DNA of 64,000 nt, taken from assembly GCF_963678635.1 (NCBI RefSeq), contig NC_087070.1, positions 5,492,539 to 5,556,538 of the forward strand, given 5' to 3'. The first letter of the stretch is position 1; each line of letters begins with the position of its first letter. The position numbers and the translations under genes are program-made. This DNA is from Symsagittifera roscoffensis (taxonomy: Eukaryota > Xenacoelomorpha > Acoela > Convolutidae). This document shows, piece by piece, positions 51,700 through 64,000 of this stretch. The notes below the pieces were generated by a model. The model worked only from the letters and a program-made list of their open reading frames with translations, had not been told where the DNA came from and ran no database searches.

Positions 51700-52010
51700 A
51701 TGGTGAGTTGATTTTTTTCTTCGTTCTTTGGCAGGAAAAAGTCTCAAAATGTGTTCACACCCCACCGACTTGATCTTTTGCGGTTTGATTTTTGGTTTTT
51801 AAAGTGCAATCAAACTCCTGTGCTAAAAAAGGCAAATTCCTCTCTCCAATTACGAAATTGGAAATGGCGCGTGAAAGCGTTTTGTTTCATGAGATTTCAC
51901 AACTGAATAGAAAACTTATCCATTGATCCAGTGTTTTCAAGTTATGTCAATTTTATCAAGAATCAGTCGATTATAAACTGTTCTTGAATTTCAAAGAGCT
52001 ATTATTCCAC
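51700..52010 (+). repeat. Dispersed repeat family 1, diverged copy
   Basis: Blocks such as TTGAATTTCAAAGAGCTATT and a T-rich start with GGAAAAAGTCTCAAAATGTG align in order with 42010-42280 and 45100-45450. Confidence 0.45.
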
Positions 52011-52329
52011 ATATTTCTTATTAAAGTTCCATTAGTTGATTTTTTTTCATAAAATGTCAATCCGTTTTTTGTTTCCTTGCATTCGTTGACACGTTTCCAA
52101 TGTTTGTTGGCTATGTTTATATGAGAAACAGAAGCGAAATCAACGCAATGGTAAGTTTTAGTAACAATAGCCGGCTGCAGCAGAGAAAGCCTCAAATAGT
52201 TTTCTTTTCAAAATAGGGCAACAGCCAAATCTCCAAGAATTAGTTATAAACATCATAGCTAGGAGGATTTGTGATATCTGGATTTACATGACAACATGCA
52301 AATCCAAAACTCTTGCCCTCTTTTGTCGC

Positions 52330-53770
52330 AGGAACTGAATATTTTTTCTTAATTCTTTAATAAAAATTAAGATCAGTGTTTTTTCCTTCAATGAATCTGT
52401 GACTAGAATTTTTGTATTTAAATTAGCTTAATGTTTTGAAATCTACTTGTTTGACATTGTAAGTACAACAAAACATGATATTCATAAAATTTAATTTCAT
52501 TTGAAAACAATGTAAAGGTCTTACATAGAGTTGATAACCGCGAAATAGATGATCAAACCTTGTAGAAGCCGAAGCTTTTCTAACTTGGTTTTGGCTTCAA
52601 AAAGTATAAATTGACTAAAGTACGTAAGCTTAGCTTCTTAGTTCTGGTGATGCCTTCTTTATGAAGTTTTTATTGTGCAAACATTGTTTTTTTGTTTTAT
52701 TGAGAAACAAAACGAAGAAAGGCGCTTTTAATTCCGTGTATCTTTTTTATCCTCAAATTTTTATCCTCTATGAGATATTTAAAAAAACACGTGTTTTAGA
52801 ATTCAGTTTGTATATTTTTAATGTACTGCAACAGTTAAATTCTCTACTAAAGTCAATGTTTTAAAATCTGATGGAGCGTGAAGGCCGTAACTTGACTTGT
52901 TCCTGTCTTCGCTATGCGAACCTTTTTGTTTCAGTCTCTCTTCACCAAAAATGAATATTTGCAGACCTTTGATCGGTTGCTGTCAGGGCTCTTCTATGGG
53001 TTGCGATGTTGGATTGCAAATATGAATACAAACTTTTGCTTGACAAAATATGACAATTTTAGTGATTTAAAAACTTGTTAATTTTGGTTGAATCTGTTAC
53101 TAGCATTTTTCTTCAAAAGACTTGTTTTTAAGTTAGCTTAGTGTTTTGAAATCCGCTTGTGTGACACTGTAAGTACTTCAAAATATGATATTCAATTTCA
53201 TTTGAAAACATTGTAAAGGTCTTACATAGAGTTGATAACCGCGAAGCTAGATGATAAAACTTTGTAGAAGCCGAAGCTTTTCTTACTTGATTTTGGCTTC
53301 AGAAAGTTTAAAAAGATTAAATACGTAAGTTAAGCTTCTTGGTTCTACTGGTGCTTTTGTTATGAAGTTTTTTCGTGCAGACATTGTTTTTTGTTTATTG
53401 AGGAACGAAACGAAGTAAAGCGCTTTTAATTCCGTGTGTATGTTTTTCAATATCATATTTTTTCATCCTCTATAAGTTATTAAACGTGCGTTTAAGTAAA
53501 CACATGTTTTAGAAAACAGTATGTCGACTCATCAAAATATTAATGTGTTTCAATGGCTAAGATTTTTACTGAAGTCTATGTTCTAAAATCTGTTGGAGCG
53601 CGAATGACGTAACTTGAGTTTTTTTCCTATCTTTGATACGCGAAGTTTTTTGTTTGTCTCTTTTCACAAAAAATGAATATTAGCAGGCGTTAGGCGTGGT
53701 TCTTTCAGGGCTCTACCATGGGTAGTGATCTTGAATTCAAAATATGAATACACAAACAGTTTTGAAAGTC
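52330..53770 (+). repeat. Diverged tandem duplication, unit about 715 bp
   Basis: GTAAAGGTCTTACATAGAGT with over 100 matching flanking bases occurs near 52511 and 53214. Matches extend from about 52400/53115 to 53025/53745. No gene in either unit. Confidence 0.75.
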
Positions 53771-54460
53771 ACAAACCTATAGTGGATTGCTGTCAATAGG
53801 GGTTGCAATTCTTGCCTCAAAATATGACTCCTCATTTGACTTTTTTTATGATGTTCGAAAATTCCTAGAAGTTAGTTAAAAACTTCACAATGTTTGAAGT
53901 TATTACTTAAAGTTTTTAGGCTAGTGGTTACAATTTATCGAAACGAAAATTGATCTATTGATCCAGTTTTCTTAAATTCCACCCCTACTCGCCGCAAAGA
54001 CTTGTGCCCATTTTGAGTTTTTGTCTTTTTTGCTCTCTTTTGCAGTTATTACTCGCTAATATTTTCAAAGCACTCGAACTGACGAATTTTGACTTCCAAA
54101 ATGTTGATATATATTTTAAGCTCTAGTGTTATGTGCTAAACCATATCGGCTTAGGTCTCTTGTTTTTTGTCGTTTGAAGCATATAGTTAAAGGAGAACAG
54201 CCTTGCAAATCATTTGAAGTTCGAGTGGCTTTTAATAACCAATATCTGGACTTTCGTCTTAGTTACATTACGAATCTACTCTTTTCCAAATCAACTCGCT
54301 AATGAAATTGTCTATTTTGTGGCTTTTTTGCTGCCTTGTATTAGCAAACTATTAGCCTCTATTCTATCTCCTATTTTACTGGCTAATGTCTGCCTTTGAT
54401 TAAGCAACCGTGGTGCAGATACTAGGTCGTGATATTCTTAATGATGCTAGGCCGTGAGAC

Positions 54461-54500
54461 TCTTGTGTGGGAAGTGCAGCTTCGCCTCTGTGTCTTGATC
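54461..54500 (+). repeat. Short hairpin motif, copy 5
   Basis: GGGAAGTGCAGCTTCGCCTC then TGTGTCTTGATC. It is closest to the 43981 copy, with CTTG in place of CTAA. Confidence 0.5.
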
Positions 54501-55547
54501 TGTGACCAAAAAACCATCCTACAGATTTTTTGATTTTTTAAATAACAATAAAACTTCTTGGATAAATATTGATTCAGTTCATATTTGACAAAAACCCAAA
54601 TAGCAGTAGAAATAATTCTAAGAATTATTTTTGATTGCAAAACTTATTCATCTCTTTTACCTATTTTTCGAACTCAACCAAAAACGGTTTCATAAAATTA
54701 CTGAAGCTTAAGCTTTCAAAACTGTTCCTTTAATTTGGTGTTTTTTTTGCAAAACTAATTTTTTCAAACATTTCATTGCTCGAGTACATTTTTTAAATCT
54801 CCGGTTATCTCTTCATTGAAAAATGGGCAAATTATTTAAGGTGCGTTTTTTGTTCATTGACGCATGAAGAGTCAAATAAGTTGAATCGGGTGTTTTTAAA
54901 TGACAAAAAAAACTTGACATTAATTGTGAATAAAATTTGAGAGCTAAAACTGCATGATATAATGGAGAGCATATTGAGAAAAATATTACAAATTTATTAG
55001 AAAATGGATGAGAAAATAAATGGAAGCAAAGCATTGATTACGCAAATAGTTCTGACTCTTGCGGAACCGATTGTAAGGAACGACGTGCTTTCAGCAGACT
55101 TGGCGTTGAATCTTGAATCACATTAAAAATTAGCTCGCTGTTCTGTGACGTTTCTTTCAGTGCGAACTTCGTCCGTTCTCGTGCAAACAGAGAAACACTT
55201 ATTTAAAAAAGTGTAAAGAAAGATAAGTAATCATTCATGCAACGACTTTCTATTACGGAACATTGGATAACTTACAAACAAGCTTCATTTACGTCAGTTT
55301 TTGGTTGAAAAACTTGATCTGAAACAAAAGCAATATGCATAACAGAAACCTAGTTAGAGAAACGTAGTTTAACTTGCCAATTTCAATATAATTATTGTTG
55401 AAAAGAAAATATAAAGAAGGTACAAGAAAATAGTCGGCGGATGTCAAAACCCATGTCCAAAAATTTATCAGTTTCAAAGTATTTAAAATGTGAACAAATA
55501 ACATTATATGAATGTTTAGGAATTTCAGTGGCGACAAAACGTAACAA

Positions 55548-55598
55548 TACTGCTCGTATCAGGGCGAAGCCCTGAATGTTCCGACTGCCTTTTAAGGT
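55548..55598 (-). repeat. Dispersed hairpin repeat, partner of 43287-43337
   Basis: Contains CTGCTCGTATCAGGGCGAAG and the hairpin CAGGGCGAAGCCCTG; reverse complement of the copy at 43287. Confidence 0.65.
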
Positions 55599-57270
55599 TT
55601 ATGGAGCAGTAATAACATGAAAAAATAAAATGAAATACAATAAAATGAAATTATTTTTTTTTCTAAAATTTGAAGATTTCTTATAAATTATCCCCCCCAC
55701 ACGCCATATAAAGTACAAAAGGATAGATTTAGTTCCTTGTAACAAATCAATTATGGCAAATAAGTTTCGTTCAACCAATTTGGAACGATTTCTAAGACGG
55801 ATTAAATCTCCGCTTACGCGTTAATAGCGCGAAATTTATCGCGCGTTAATTGTCCCAAATTGGCCAAAATGGCAACCTTTGAACCCTCATAACTTTACGA
55901 AAAATGATCACAGGTGAAATATCTTTTCAAATTTAAGCTCAGGACAACAATACTTTTTGAATGATATTAAAAAATTCTGTCAAAAATGGCTAGTTAAAAG
56001 GTCGAAATTTGTCTGAAGAAAAAAAACCCACCCCGAGCACAAATATTCCGTTACTCTCGTATCGAAAGTCGGAACAATTACAGCAGTTTATATACTAAAC
56101 AGCTTAATTAATTGGACAATCTATGTTAAATGTAGTTTTGTTTTAGAAATAATATCAGAGAGATTAAGACCCGAATGACATTAACAACTTTTTTTGAAAG
56201 AAAAAAAACGTTAGATTGTAGTTTAAAAGTTGTTTCGAGTTCTAACCGAGTTCTCCGACACAAGAAAATTGCGAAAGCTGCACAATTCACAAAAATGTCC
56301 AAGTTTTGGCAGGTGTTTTGAAAAATTAATCTCTAGAAGGCTTAACAATTTTTTTGAACAAAATTTTGCTGCTCAATCCAAACAACTGCAAATTTGAACA
56401 AAAATTTGTTACTCAAATCAAATAATGGCGATCAAAACCTAGCCATATATTGTTACGGTACCGCTAGTTGAAGCAAGTTTTTCTAGTCTAATCAATTTAT
56501 TCCAATTCAATGCAGTTTCATAGATACGAAAAGGGCGATGACGCAGTCGATCTTGTTGAAATGGTTTAGTCATGTGTACTAAGGGGGAATATAATATGAA
56601 ACTGAACATAATGAGAAAAAATCAATAGATAGATAATTAGATATCGTTTAAAACAGAAAACAGAATAAAACTAACGGTCATTGGCAAGTTCGTGCTAACC
56701 AAAATAGGGAAAAATTTGTCTTTGGGTAAGTTTTAGTTTTTTTTCACGCATAATTAAGTACCACATAAAGTTATCGGAAATGGTTGAGGGTTAAATCATT
56801 TTGAAAATCCTTCAAATTGATTTTAACTTTCAATCAGTGTCAACATTACGAGGCCAAACTGTGCACTGGATAGGCGCACAATTTTGTGTCTGTATGTTCC
56901 TCGATTCCAGAGACAAGTCTTTAAACATGTTAAAATTTTGTCGGAACGATCAAAGGAAAGTGAAGAACAAAGGAAGCGTTCTTGTTGCGGAATCCGCTTA
57001 CAATGCACAAAATGCACAGCTTGGCTTTGTAATGAAGAAAAATTCTGAAAGTATTTTTGCGCCATTTTGTTAATCAAAAACCCAAAAATGTCTGCAAAAA
57101 AAATTGAAAAATAATCGAATATTTTCGATAGTTTTTCTAGTCCTATTTTCCTTTTTTGCTATGGCTGTCGAGTATACCTAAATTGTAGTTTTTCGTTTTA
57201 ATCCTTTTACAACATCTTGCAGAAAAACGACACAGTTTTAAATTCTTACAACTTTTTGTATTTTTTCAAG

Positions 57271-57310
57271 ATTGTGGTAGGAACAATCTGTGCTACTTGC
57301 ACAGTCTAAG
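57271..57310 (-). repeat. Dispersed repeat family 2, inverted fragment
   Basis: AATCTGTGCTACTTGCACAG is the reverse complement of the family 2 core at 41548. Confidence 0.45.
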
Positions 57311-57924
57311 GCAAATCTTGTTCCTTGATTCTGTATGTAGATGATACAGTTTTTGAAACAATCTTGTCCCTATATACGTTAAGAACAAATCACCAGGAGT
57401 TCATAGACGAGACAAATGTTTGGTTAACGCGCAATAAATTGACCACAAACATTGAAATAAAAAACTTTTTTTTGGTAAGAAATCAGCTGAAAAAATGTGA
57501 ATAATAGGGAACCAATCGCAGAAAGATTGAAAGCAAAAAAAATCAATCAATTACAGATGAAAATTAATTTAACGTTTGAAAAACACTTTTCTTCTTTAGA
57601 AATGGAAATAAGCCAGCGTTGTGAACACCTTTTCAACTGAGGAGTTTCATGATCAATTTCAAACTTGATTGCAAGAGAAAAAGCAGTTCGTGTTGGCCTA
57701 TATAATTTTTGTTTCGCGAGTTTCACAACTCAGAGTCCTCATACTACTTTTAATTTTTTAGGCAAAGTTTAACTTACAAAAGCAAATTTGAATCAGACAA
57801 ACACATATGCCAACAACATGAAACCTTCAGTGTTGAAGATATACATACATTTGATATATCTAAATTTTTGCTTAAAGTAATTTAGAATGAATGCGAAACA
57901 GAAAATCTACAATTTTTAAATACT

Positions 57925-58183
57925 TGTCATACCGCTACTGCAGTAGCAGTACTCACTATACGGTTGTACAGCTAACCTCTGGTGTTAGATCATTATTTTA
58001 TGGTACGCTCAAGGTCATACATAAGTGATGACACTGAGACTAAGTGAGAGATCAGAGTACTTAACAACGATCTATCTCTCAGTACATAAGAAAACAAAGA
58101 AAAGAGAAAATCTAAATTCAATCTTCTAAATAAAGTATTGAATTCCAACTTGTTTTCAATTTGATATCGCAACGCATATCACA
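57925..58183 (+). repeat. Putative 5' LTR of element C (259 bp)
   Basis: The end is set by CACA directly before a TGG-starting primer site. The start is set at TGTCATACC, the nearest TGT that pairs with ...ACA. AATAAA at 58131 fits a polyadenylation signal. With no second LTR in the window the left border is provisional. Confidence 0.55.
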
Positions 58184-59157
58184 TGGCGCAGCCAGCAGGA
58201 TTCGCAGCTCAAGACAACAGAACGGATATGGGAATCCCGGTATTTTGGGCATCAGCGAATTTAGACCCTCCGTGGCAATTTAAAATTTGGTTCGAACAAT
58301 TTCTCATGGCGGTTACGGTAAAAGAAAATGTGAACCCAGAGATTATTTTGGAAGAACCAAAAGACATATTAGAGGAACCACCACCACGCCCGGAAACGCC
58401 CAGGGATGGGGAGAACGAAGATGCGAGGAACGCTAGAATCCTTAGAGATAAACTAGCAAGAGACAGAGTAGCATTGGAGAACGAAGAGAAAAGAACAAGA
58501 GGCCCAAGAGTTGGACACAATGTCTTCTACAACGAAGTACAAAAGAAACTGGTGTCACGACTATTTCTATCTTTGGGCACTGAGGGAAAGAAAAGATTCC
58601 TACAGAAGAATCCGCACGCAGAAATATCAAAAATGACGTTCAGAGAAGTAACAGATCTGGCAGAAGTCTCGTTTCAAAAAGTGAAATGTGTAACCTACGA
58701 GAGATACAAGTTATTTACGAGAATGCAAGAATCTGGAGAATCTCTAGAATCATTTCACGCAGCGTTAACTGCTCAGGCAGCCAGATCAGAACTAGGAACA
58801 TTGGAAAATGAAATAGTGCGAGACTTATTCATCTCGAAGATGAAGAACATGACATTACAGGATACGTTGACATTCGAAACTCTGGATCCAGAGGAAGTTC
58901 TAAAAAGAGCTATAAAATTCGAACATAGCAAGTTAACCACAATGGCATTTCAAAAGACTAATGCTGCGGCTGCAGGAGGATCAAGTAGCAATTACACATC
59001 GGGTGTAAGAATAAAACAGGAACCTGTAATGGCAGTACGAAATTTGGGGGGGAAAACCAAAACTCCAAATAGAAGAGAAAATAATAACAGACAGAACAAT
59101 AACAAAAATCAAAACACGAAAACGAAACCATTTTATTTGATGTGGAAGGATGTTTGA
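58183..59157 (+). CDS. gag: Element C Gag
   Basis: 324 residues. Residues about 115-260 match the capsid-type Gag found in many invertebrate gypsy elements: FLSLGTEGKKRFL, then a helical block with YERYKLFTRMQ and SLESFHAALTAQA, then RDLFISKM. The first codons lie inside the primer binding site. The frame ends in the region where the first zinc knuckle should be; the second knuckle is in the pol frame. The C-terminus is Asn/Lys-rich. Confidence 0.9.
   Translation: MAQPAGFAAQDNRTDMGIPVFWASANLDPPWQFKIWFEQFLMAVTVKENVNPEIILEEPKDILEEPPPRPETPRDGENEDARNARILRDKLARDRVALENEEKRTRGPRVGHNVFYNEVQKKLVSRLFLSLGTEGKKRFLQKNPHAEISKMTFREVTDLAEVSFQKVKCVTYERYKLFTRMQESGESLESFHAALTAQAARSELGTLENEIVRDLFISKMKNMTLQDTLTFETLDPEEVLKRAIKFEHSKLTTMAFQKTNAAAAGGSSSNYTSGVRIKQEPVMAVRNLGGKTKTPNRRENNNRQNNNKNQNTKTKPFYLMWKDV
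58184..58204 (+). other. Primer binding site of element C (tRNA-Ser-like)
   Basis: TGGCGCAGCCAGCAGG and the next five bases are complementary to what would be a tRNA 3' end with T-arm TTCGAATCCTGC, as in animal serine tRNAs. It starts immediately at the LTR end. The gag ATG at 58183 overlaps it. Confidence 0.55.
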
Positions 59158-62100
59158 ACAAGGACACCTAAAAAACTGTCCAGCGATGGGAAAGGACTGT
59201 AAAAACTGTGGTAAACCGAATCATTTCGCTAAAATGTGCAGATCACAACAAGTAAGTGAAATTGCGGAAGATTCGGAAGAATCGATAGTGGAATGCGACC
59301 AGATCAGTGAAGGTGTTGGGTCATGTAGTGAATTTGAAGTCATGTTGATACATACCCATTTACCGGAAAATGAACGAGTTTCAAAATATGTGAAAGATCG
59401 AATCAATGAAATGAGAAAAGAAACAAACGGAAAAGTGGTTAGAGTTCAGAAAATAGACTCTATTCGAGATCCAACATTGAACCGCGTAAAGTCACTAAAG
59501 GCTATGGTACGAATAGATAGCCAGATTATTCAACTAACAGTGGATACTGGTAGTCCTGTTTCATTTCTTAACTGGGCAACGACGAAAGAAATCATGGAAA
59601 AATCAAACAAAGTGAGATTCATACCGTCCGACAAATTGAACTTACAAACCAAATTTGTGGACTACAACAAACAACCGATCAGTATCCTGGGAGCCCTAAA
59701 AACCAATCTGAGGTCAGCGGGCTGGGAAGTTAAGGGCGCAACCTTTCTGGTATCAGAGCGAAAAACTAGATGCATCATGGGATTAGACTTGCAAGGACAA
59801 GTGGGAATAGTGACTACACAAAGAACAGCGCCAAAAGAACTCACCAGGTTTGACGTGCTCATGTGCGAGCAGTCGGAAGGTTGGAAAGAAAAATTTTTCA
59901 ATAAATTTAAGAACTTATTTGAAAGGCAAGGCATTTCTAAAAACCACATCGCCAGTTCAAAATTCAAATACCCACTATGTCCGATACAAGAAAAGGGGAG
60001 AAGAATCCCAATTCATATACAAGATAAAGTCGAAAAAGAAATCGAGAAGTTATTGACAGAAGGTCATATAACAAAACTTGATAAGTGTACAAGTGATTGC
60101 TTTATCGCCCCGATTGTGATAACAGTAAAGAAGGACGACTCAATAAAATTGGCAATGGACGCGAAACCAATCAATAGACAATTGTTTAAAAACAAATACC
60201 AAATGCCGAATGTAGACGAACTTATTGATGGGGTAAGCCAGATTGTAACCGAAAACAAAAAGGGTACGCTATATTTTTCGGTGTTAGATTTGAAATATGC
60301 GTACAGTCAACTAAAATTGGCTGCGGATACAGCTAGGCAATGTAATTTTAACATTGTGGGCGGAAAAGCAACCGGAACTTACAGATTCTTGACAGGATTC
60401 TACGGACTAGCAGATATGCCAGCTGAATTTCAAAAGGCTATGGATAGAACCATCAATCATGCTAAAAACACATTCTGTTTCCTGGATGACATACTTATTG
60501 TGTCAAAGGGAAGTGAAACAGAACATGCCAACCTAGTAGAAGCAGTATTAAAGAAATTGGATGCGGAAAATTTGGCACTGAAAATATCAAAATGTGAAAT
60601 TTTTAAACAAGAAGTGAATTGGTTGGGTCATCATCTCTCAGAAGAAGGAGTTAGACCGAAGATCACTAAAACGGAAGCGGTAGTAAACTTGAACCCGCCG
60701 AAATCCCTAAAACAACTAAGGTCATTTCTCGGAAGCATAAATCATCTAGCTAAATTTATACCTAACGTAGCAAGTCTGACAGAAAAATTAAGACCTCTTC
60801 TTAAAGAAGAAAATCAAAAGAAAAAGTTAAAAAACATGAAACTCCCGGTGAAAAAATTCGAGTGGGGGGATGTTCACACAGAAGCATTTAATGCTATAAA
60901 AGGAGCTGTGGCAAATATTACGAAAGTGCATTATTATGATGCAAATCGACAAACACGAGTTAAGTGCGATGCTAGCCATGATGGACTAGGGTCCACTTTA
61001 GAACAACAAAATGATGAAGGGTTGTGGGTCCCAATTTCGTTCGCATCTCGATACCTAAATGCTCAAGAAAAAAAATATTCAACAAATGAGCTGGAACTAT
61101 TGGCAGTTGTTTGGGCAGTAGACAGATACAAACACTATCTTCTGGGGAAACCATTTACCATCGCAACTGACCATAAAGCTCTTACAACAGCATTGGATGT
61201 TAATCAATCAAACAAGACCTATCAGTCACGCTTAACCCGGTGGGTTGACCGGTTACTGCCATATCAGTTCAACATAGTTCACATTCCGGGGAGGGACATG
61301 GGCATAGTTGATTATTTATCGCGTGATCCTTTCAATGATCCCTGGCCCGAATCAGAATTAGACGAAAAGTTTGTAGTAGCTACGATAAACTCCTTTCATG
61401 AAGCGTTCGACTGCTGGAACAGTAGGCTTAAAGATTCAAGTTCGCTCAACCGGAACGAAAACGTTCTAGAATGTTCTAGAAGGAATGTTAGGAAACAGTC
61501 ATCAAGTAATGGTTGCTATAGCAACCAAAACGGTCAAAATCGAACAAAGCTCGACCGGAACGAGAGAAAAAAGTTTCCACGACTGCAAAAACAGCTAAAC
61601 ACAACAGTTCAACAGAAACAAATCACTTTTTCGTCAAATCAACTCAGCAAACAGTCAGTCTCAAAAAATTGCAAAATAAAAAAACGACCAGTACCGGAAA
61701 AAATAGAAAAAACAGACTCAAGAATCGAGATGTCAGAAAATACAAACAAAACATACGACTGGTGGTCCAGCTCACCACAAGATTGGCGGAATGAGGAGCG
61801 TGAAGAAAGCTTAATGGACCCAAAGTGGAACCGATCATTTTCCACCAACAACGAACTCTCGGGAGAAGAGGAAATCACAGAGACAGTACAACGTACAAGA
61901 AAGATTATACGAGGAGGAAGAAAAAATAGGGACAGCTCAGACAGCGAAACACGTCAACAACAACGAGTAAAATGGTCGCTGGAACCGGAACAACAACGAA
62001 TAGCGGACCAAAGACTGCTCTCTTTCTGGCAATTAATAGGCGGAGAAAACAATGTTCAGGAAAATCGAGAACTGGTGGCCGATACTCAAGAAGTCAGAGA

Positions 62101-64000
62101 AAATCTGGAAGACGAATTCAATCCAATATCGTCAAAACCGATCGCATCGACAGATCGAAAACTCAGTGAGGTGAACGTAATAGAAGTCGACCTAACAACC
62201 ACAGAAGAGGCGGAGAGTGAGGAGGAAGTGTGCTCAATCCAACCGCCAAAGAATCTAGGAAAGTTAAGGCTGCAAAAGCAGCAACAAGTAGAGACTCTGG
62301 ACAACCTCGCAAAACTGTTCGACAAAAACTTACTAGCAGAACTGACCACAGAAGACACGTGGATGGACCGCCTCAGGAGAGTGATAGAGAGAGGGGACAA
62401 ACAAGGATTCGAACTGATGGGACCCTATACAAATCCGTTGTGGTCGCAGATGGCAGTTCAGGACGACTGCATCTTGGTGAATAATCGGCTAGCAGTACCA
62501 GTTCAACTACGACAAGCTGTCCTGAAACGAATACATCGGGGACACCCAGGACAGGAAGCGATGTTGGGAGCAGCGCAATATCTGTGGTGGCCACACATGA
62601 ATAAGGACATCGTGAATTTGGCAGAGGAGTGCCGTAGTTGTACCAGATATGGTAAGAATGTAAAATACCTTATTTCGAAAAAATCGTCAAAACCACTACC
62701 ACTGCTCACGCAGCCGGGACAGGAGGTACAACTAGACTATGCGGGGCCTATAGAAAATCAAAAAGGAAAAAAAATCTATCTTTTAGTAGCTATTGATCGA
62801 TTCTCAAAATTTCCATCTGTGAAGGTTACAAAATCCACAAGCGGAAAAAGCACAGTAAAATTCTTGAGATCATATATCGACACTCATGGAGTCCCTGAAT
62901 CAATTCGTTCGGATCAATTTTCAGGCTTTAAGGGAAAAACTCTAAAAAAATTTTGTTCGGAACTCAATATCGAGCAAAAATTCTGTCCGGTGGGGGATCA
63001 CAGAGGTTGTGGGTTGGTTGAACGTACAATTCAAACAATAAAGAGAAGACTGGGAGTGATGATGCTCGATGAAAATAATAAATCAATCAAATTATGTCTC
63101 AGTATTATAATGCGAGATTTACGATGGAACAAGCAGAAAACAATTCAAGTATCCCCGTTCCAAGCACATTTCGGCAGACTACCAAAAACAGAATTTAAAA
63201 TTGTGAGGGATAGGTTTTTAAATAATTCTGATTCTTTAGACAAACAACACTTGGAACGCTCAGCACTGACTGCGTCTCAAATGAAAAGGAGGATTGACCA
63301 GTCAAGAGAGAATCTCAAGATAGTGCGCAAGGGACAACTTAGCAGGGATACAAGCCCACTGCACAAGCAGCAGCTAACATCGGACAGAGACAAAGAAAGA
63401 GCCAAAGCTCTAAAGGAATTGTTGGAGGCAAACGCCCGTTGGAACTACGAAAGAAGGGACGCAGCTAAAAATGACATCAGGAAATTAGTGGACGAGACAG
63501 GTCAACTCAATCCCGACCTTAGAAAAGAAATGATTTACTCTTGGGAAAAAGGATTTGTGGAAGATAAAGTAGAAAACCAATGCAAGTCACCACCCAAGAC
63601 AATACTTAGAAAGGACCCCCTCAGGAAAAGCGGACAAGCCCTAACCAGACCACTAAAGGGGAAAATAGCTTCAGAAACGGAATCAAAAATTAAGACATCG
63701 GCCGGTTCGATCTATAGAAAATCGGACATAGCTCAATCAAAAACCGTACTTACACAAGAAAAACAGAGAAGCACAAGTAAAAGTCCATCGTCGGAACCTA
63801 CAAAAAAGTTCAAACGAGTCAGTTCTCCAGAACTACTAGAGGAGTTGGAATCGGAGGACGAACTCCAAGGAGAAATGGAAATCGCAAATGAAATGGACCC
63901 AATAGAGCGCTTTCAGAAGAGCCAAACAATCGTCACTTCTAAGGACACGGAAGCCGGGGGAGGATTGAATCTTGCTATAAAAAGAGCAAAACCAAACTTG
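59141..64000 (+). CDS. pol: Element C Pol (open at window end)
   Basis: Frame 2, no stop from 59141 to 64000 (at least 1,620 codons), +1 relative to gag with a 17-base overlap. Residues counted from 59141: partial zinc knuckle then a full one (CKNCGKPNHFAKMC); aspartic protease DTG at 135; reverse transcriptase with FLDD at 447-450; RNase H with CDAS Asp610; a long Lys/Ser/Glu-rich spacer of about 330 residues; integrase HHCC finger (HRGHPG ... CRSC); DD35E with Asp1199, Asp1258, Glu1294; then a basic C-terminal extension beyond 1,350. No in-frame ATG opens it, so expression needs a +1 frameshift, or the shift is a mutation: an in-frame TGA at 59138 sits where the first knuckle's cysteines should be. 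Confidence 0.9.

Larger units (their letters stand above)
51694..57924. other. Intergenic, repeat-rich, no gene seen
   Basis: It contains repeat family 1 (51700-52010), a diverged tandem duplication (52330-53770), a hairpin motif (54461-54500), the inverted hairpin repeat (55548-55598) and a family 2 fragment (57271-57310). Frames of up to 90 codons (for example 56801-57073) show no recognisable domain. Confidence 0.6.
57925..64000 (+). mobile_element. Ty3/gypsy element C, 5' part (continues past window)
   Basis: Putative LTR 57925-58183, primer binding site, gag, and pol with protease, reverse transcriptase, RNase H and integrase in gypsy order. The active-site signatures (VDTGSPVSF, FLDD, and the gag block before EELESFHAAL-type sequence) differ clearly from elements A and B, so it is another lineage. 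The 3' end and 3' LTR lie outside the window. Confidence 0.93.

Noticed and set aside
56801-57073. 90-codon plus-strand frame and 84-codon minus-strand frame over the same bases
   Set aside because: No recognisable domain, no clear splice or promoter context, A+T-rich surroundings; length is compatible with chance.

Overview
The window is eukaryotic, almost certainly from an invertebrate animal. It holds a COP9 signalosome subunit gene, a ciliary coiled-coil gene split by GT-AG introns (one of them GC-AG), a tRNA-type SINE, a MITE, and large Ty3/gypsy LTR retrotransposons, all in A+T-rich DNA. I cannot name the species. Giant gypsy elements are known from planarian flatworms, but nothing here fixes the phylum.

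Positions 1-39500 are a nest of two copies, A and B, of one giant Ty3/gypsy family. Copy B (16411-39462, 23,052 bp) has two 908-bp LTRs that differ at about 8 sites by eye. It carries a 2.6-kb repeat-rich leader, a coiled-coil ORF1, one 2,545-codon gag-pol frame, and two further large reading frames: ORF2 (1,717 aa) and ORF3 (about 1,265 codons, broken by single-base gaps). B sits inside the 3' LTR of copy A (positions 1-16410, resuming at 39463-39500). A is the same family, older, and full of stops and frameshifts. Two additions stand out. A macro-domain-like region of the OARD1/TARG1 type lies at the C-terminus of Gag-Pol. An SGNH (GDSL) hydrolase domain with its Ser, Asn and Asp-x-x-His blocks lies in ORF2, which occupies the env position behind a conserved splice-acceptor-like sequence. 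A itself appears to lie in a third mobile-element relic (39501-39715, minus strand) that also encodes an SGNH-like fragment.

Positions 39501-57924 are host DNA. A CFAP100/CCDC38-family gene (minus strand, six recognisable exons, 47167-40423) and COPS3 (plus strand, one coding exon, 49119-50603) are divergently arranged around a roughly 2-kb region that contains a SINE. The introns and flanks are packed with decayed dispersed repeats, short hairpin motifs and a 367-bp MITE.

Positions 57925-64000 are the 5' part of an unrelated, smaller Ty3/gypsy element (C): a short LTR of about 259 bp, a primer binding site that overlaps the gag start codon, gag, and a pol frame that stays open to the window end with protease, reverse transcriptase, RNase H and integrase.
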